Positions 62,864 through 64,000 of a stretch of DNA of 64,000 bases are shown here, one piece after another. The stretch covers positions 403,961-467,960 of the forward strand of contig BCKL01000024.1 in NCBI GenBank assembly GCA_001600635.1, given 5' to 3'. Source of the DNA: Leucosporidium creatinivorum. Lineage: Eukaryota > Basidiomycota > Microbotryomycetes > Leucosporidiales > Leucosporidiaceae. The notes below the pieces were generated by a model. That model saw nothing but the letters and a program-made list of their open reading frames with translations. It did no database searches and was not told the DNA's origin. The number at the start of each line of letters is the position of its first letter. Within the stretch, counting starts at the first letter, position 1. A program made the translations under genes and the position numbers.

Positions 62864-63213
62864 AGGAGATGATCGAGAAGCTCTCGAAGCGCCACGCCGA
62901 GCACATTGAGGTGTACGGCACCGACAACGACCTCCGCCTCTCGGGACGTCACGAGACGGCCCACATTGGCGCCTTCTCCTCGGGTATCGCCAACCGTGGA
63001 TGCTCCATCCGTATTCCCAAGTCGGTCGCCGCTGAGGGCAAGGGTTACTTCGAGGATCGGTGAGTTCTTACTTTCGGGAGGGGAGGTTCGGCGCCGAGCA
63101 GTTTAGAAACATACGCTGACTGTCTCCCTCTGCTTTCCCACAGCCGCCCCGCTTCCAACATCGATCCTTATCAGGTCTGCAACGCCATGGTCGAGTCCAC
63201 CCTCTTGATCTAA
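62864..63213 (+). pseudogene. Glutamine synthetase 3' fragment (last two exons)
   Basis: Contains all but the first 47 bases of exon 9 (ATCGAGAAGCTC..., [20 protein letters not shown]) and the complete last exon, with an intact splice pair and stop, in the opposite orientation to the full gene. It lacks the start, the ammonia/glutamate site region and most of the protein, so it cannot encode the enzyme. Sequence identity to the full gene over the shared part appears complete, so the duplication is very recent or it is an assembly artefact. Confidence 0.9.
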
Positions 63214-64000
63214 GCGTAGACAACCCCTCCTCGCCGACTTCGGCCCTCCCTCCTTCTCTAGCTTGATATTCCTACCTACCAAACCCATTATCCTCTAAAC
63301 CACCTACTCTCTCCCCTGGACATTTCTTTCCCCTTCCTACTCCCCAACAGCCTCGGTCCCCATTCTGTCTCGTTTGTGCCCTCGTTTTGTCTCCCCTCCC
63401 CCCCTTGTGCTCTATCCTTCCCTTCCTTCCCCTACACTCTTCCCTCTTCCTAGCTTCTCTCTCTATCGTATCGTCGCCCGTTCCAACGGAAACCTACTCC
63501 CCCTCTACCACTCCCCCCTCTCCCCTTCCTGGTTTCTCGGCGCGTGCGATTCGACTCGGGATTGAGCTGGGTAGTGAGCGGTGGTGCTGAGGATCGAGGT
63601 GGCTTCTGGAGCACTTCTTGTGGGACGACGACGGGGGTTTGATTTGCTCTCCCTCTCACAAGGGTCAACTCCAATCCATCAACGAAACGAGGCGGAATGG
63701 CTTTCGGCGAGGCGCTGGGCTATAGTTACTCGAGTTTGAAGCGGAAATTGTGACCATCGTGATCAACCCCGATATTGTCTTGTGGCCGATGCGAGCCGAG
63801 AGTAGTATCAGCGAGCCCACCCTGCGTCCACCTCTCCAGCTTCTCATCCTTCCCCCCGCTATCCTCCCTCACGGCTTCGGCCACGGGCAGCGACGGAGGG
63901 TGGGCGATTAGAGATGGAGCGAAAGCAAGTTCGGCGCTCAAGAGTCGGCTGCAGGTGAAAGGCAAAGATGGTGGGATGTCAAGGAGCCTGCTCGGGCGCA
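63214..64000. other. Copied 3' flank of glutamine synthetase
   Basis: Mirror of 58710-59496; no gene in either copy. Confidence 0.5.

Larger units (their letters stand above)
62864..64000 (-). repeat. Inverted repeat, right arm (runs off the window)
   Basis: Reverse complement of 58710-59846. The inner boundary is sharp: after AGGAGAT the two arms diverge completely (here TATCCAACCGAGTGA precedes it). Confidence 0.93.

Overview
This window looks like nuclear DNA of a GC-rich, intron-dense basidiomycete yeast or fungus, plausibly a red-yeast-type Pucciniomycotina; the lineage is inferred from style and homologue type, and no species can be named. Genes are compact and cut by many introns of about 50-100 nt, mostly with GTGAGT, GTGCGT or GTTCGT donors, a GCTGAC-type branch site and a CAG or TAG acceptor. 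I rebuilt the coding regions by hand, joining exons that keep frame and restore recognisable families.

Layout. 1-3.8 kb: an F-box gene cassette with a damaged type A gene and an intact type B gene. 4.2-11.7 kb: a DUF423/TMEM256 membrane protein, a Nop6-like RNA-binding protein, the splicing factor ESS2 and a mitochondrial-type aspartate aminotransferase. 11.9-15.9 kb: a second F-box cassette in inverted orientation, with both genes frameshifted. 16.7-24.0 kb: uracil phosphoribosyltransferase, a Nop13-like two-RRM protein and a membrane-anchored sterol ester/acylglycerol lipase. 24.1-28.5 kb: a copper-fist transcription factor preceded by a truncated duplicate of its own promoter and 5' exons. 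28.9-36.4 kb: two tandem amino acid permeases. 37.3-44.5 kb: SURF1, mitoribosomal mL40, eIF3e and glutathione-dependent formaldehyde dehydrogenase. 44.7-46.5 kb: a solo damaged type A F-box gene. 47.2-48.7 kb: a secreted protein of unknown family, built from an exact exon-block duplication with dibasic (Kex2-type) sites. 49.2-52.8 kb: a third F-box cassette, both genes damaged. 53.4-58.4 kb: a lipid-droplet hydrolase, a 62-aa lysine-rich protein, ribosomal protein eL41 (25 aa) and a two-pass membrane protein. 58.7-64 kb: glutamine synthetase, whose 3' end and flank form one arm of a perfect inverted repeat of at least 1,137 bp reaching the window edge.

Most genes are ordinary housekeeping genes, with a slight ribosome/translation theme (Nop6, Nop13, eL41, mL40, eIF3e) and several divergent pairs. 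The accessory content is the F-box cassette family (seven copies, only one intact), the Kex2-site repeat protein, the copper-fist partial duplication and the inverted glutamine synthetase fragment. The strongest candidate for something undescribed is the secreted repeat protein at 47.2-48.7 kb, followed by the decaying F-box A-B cassette family.
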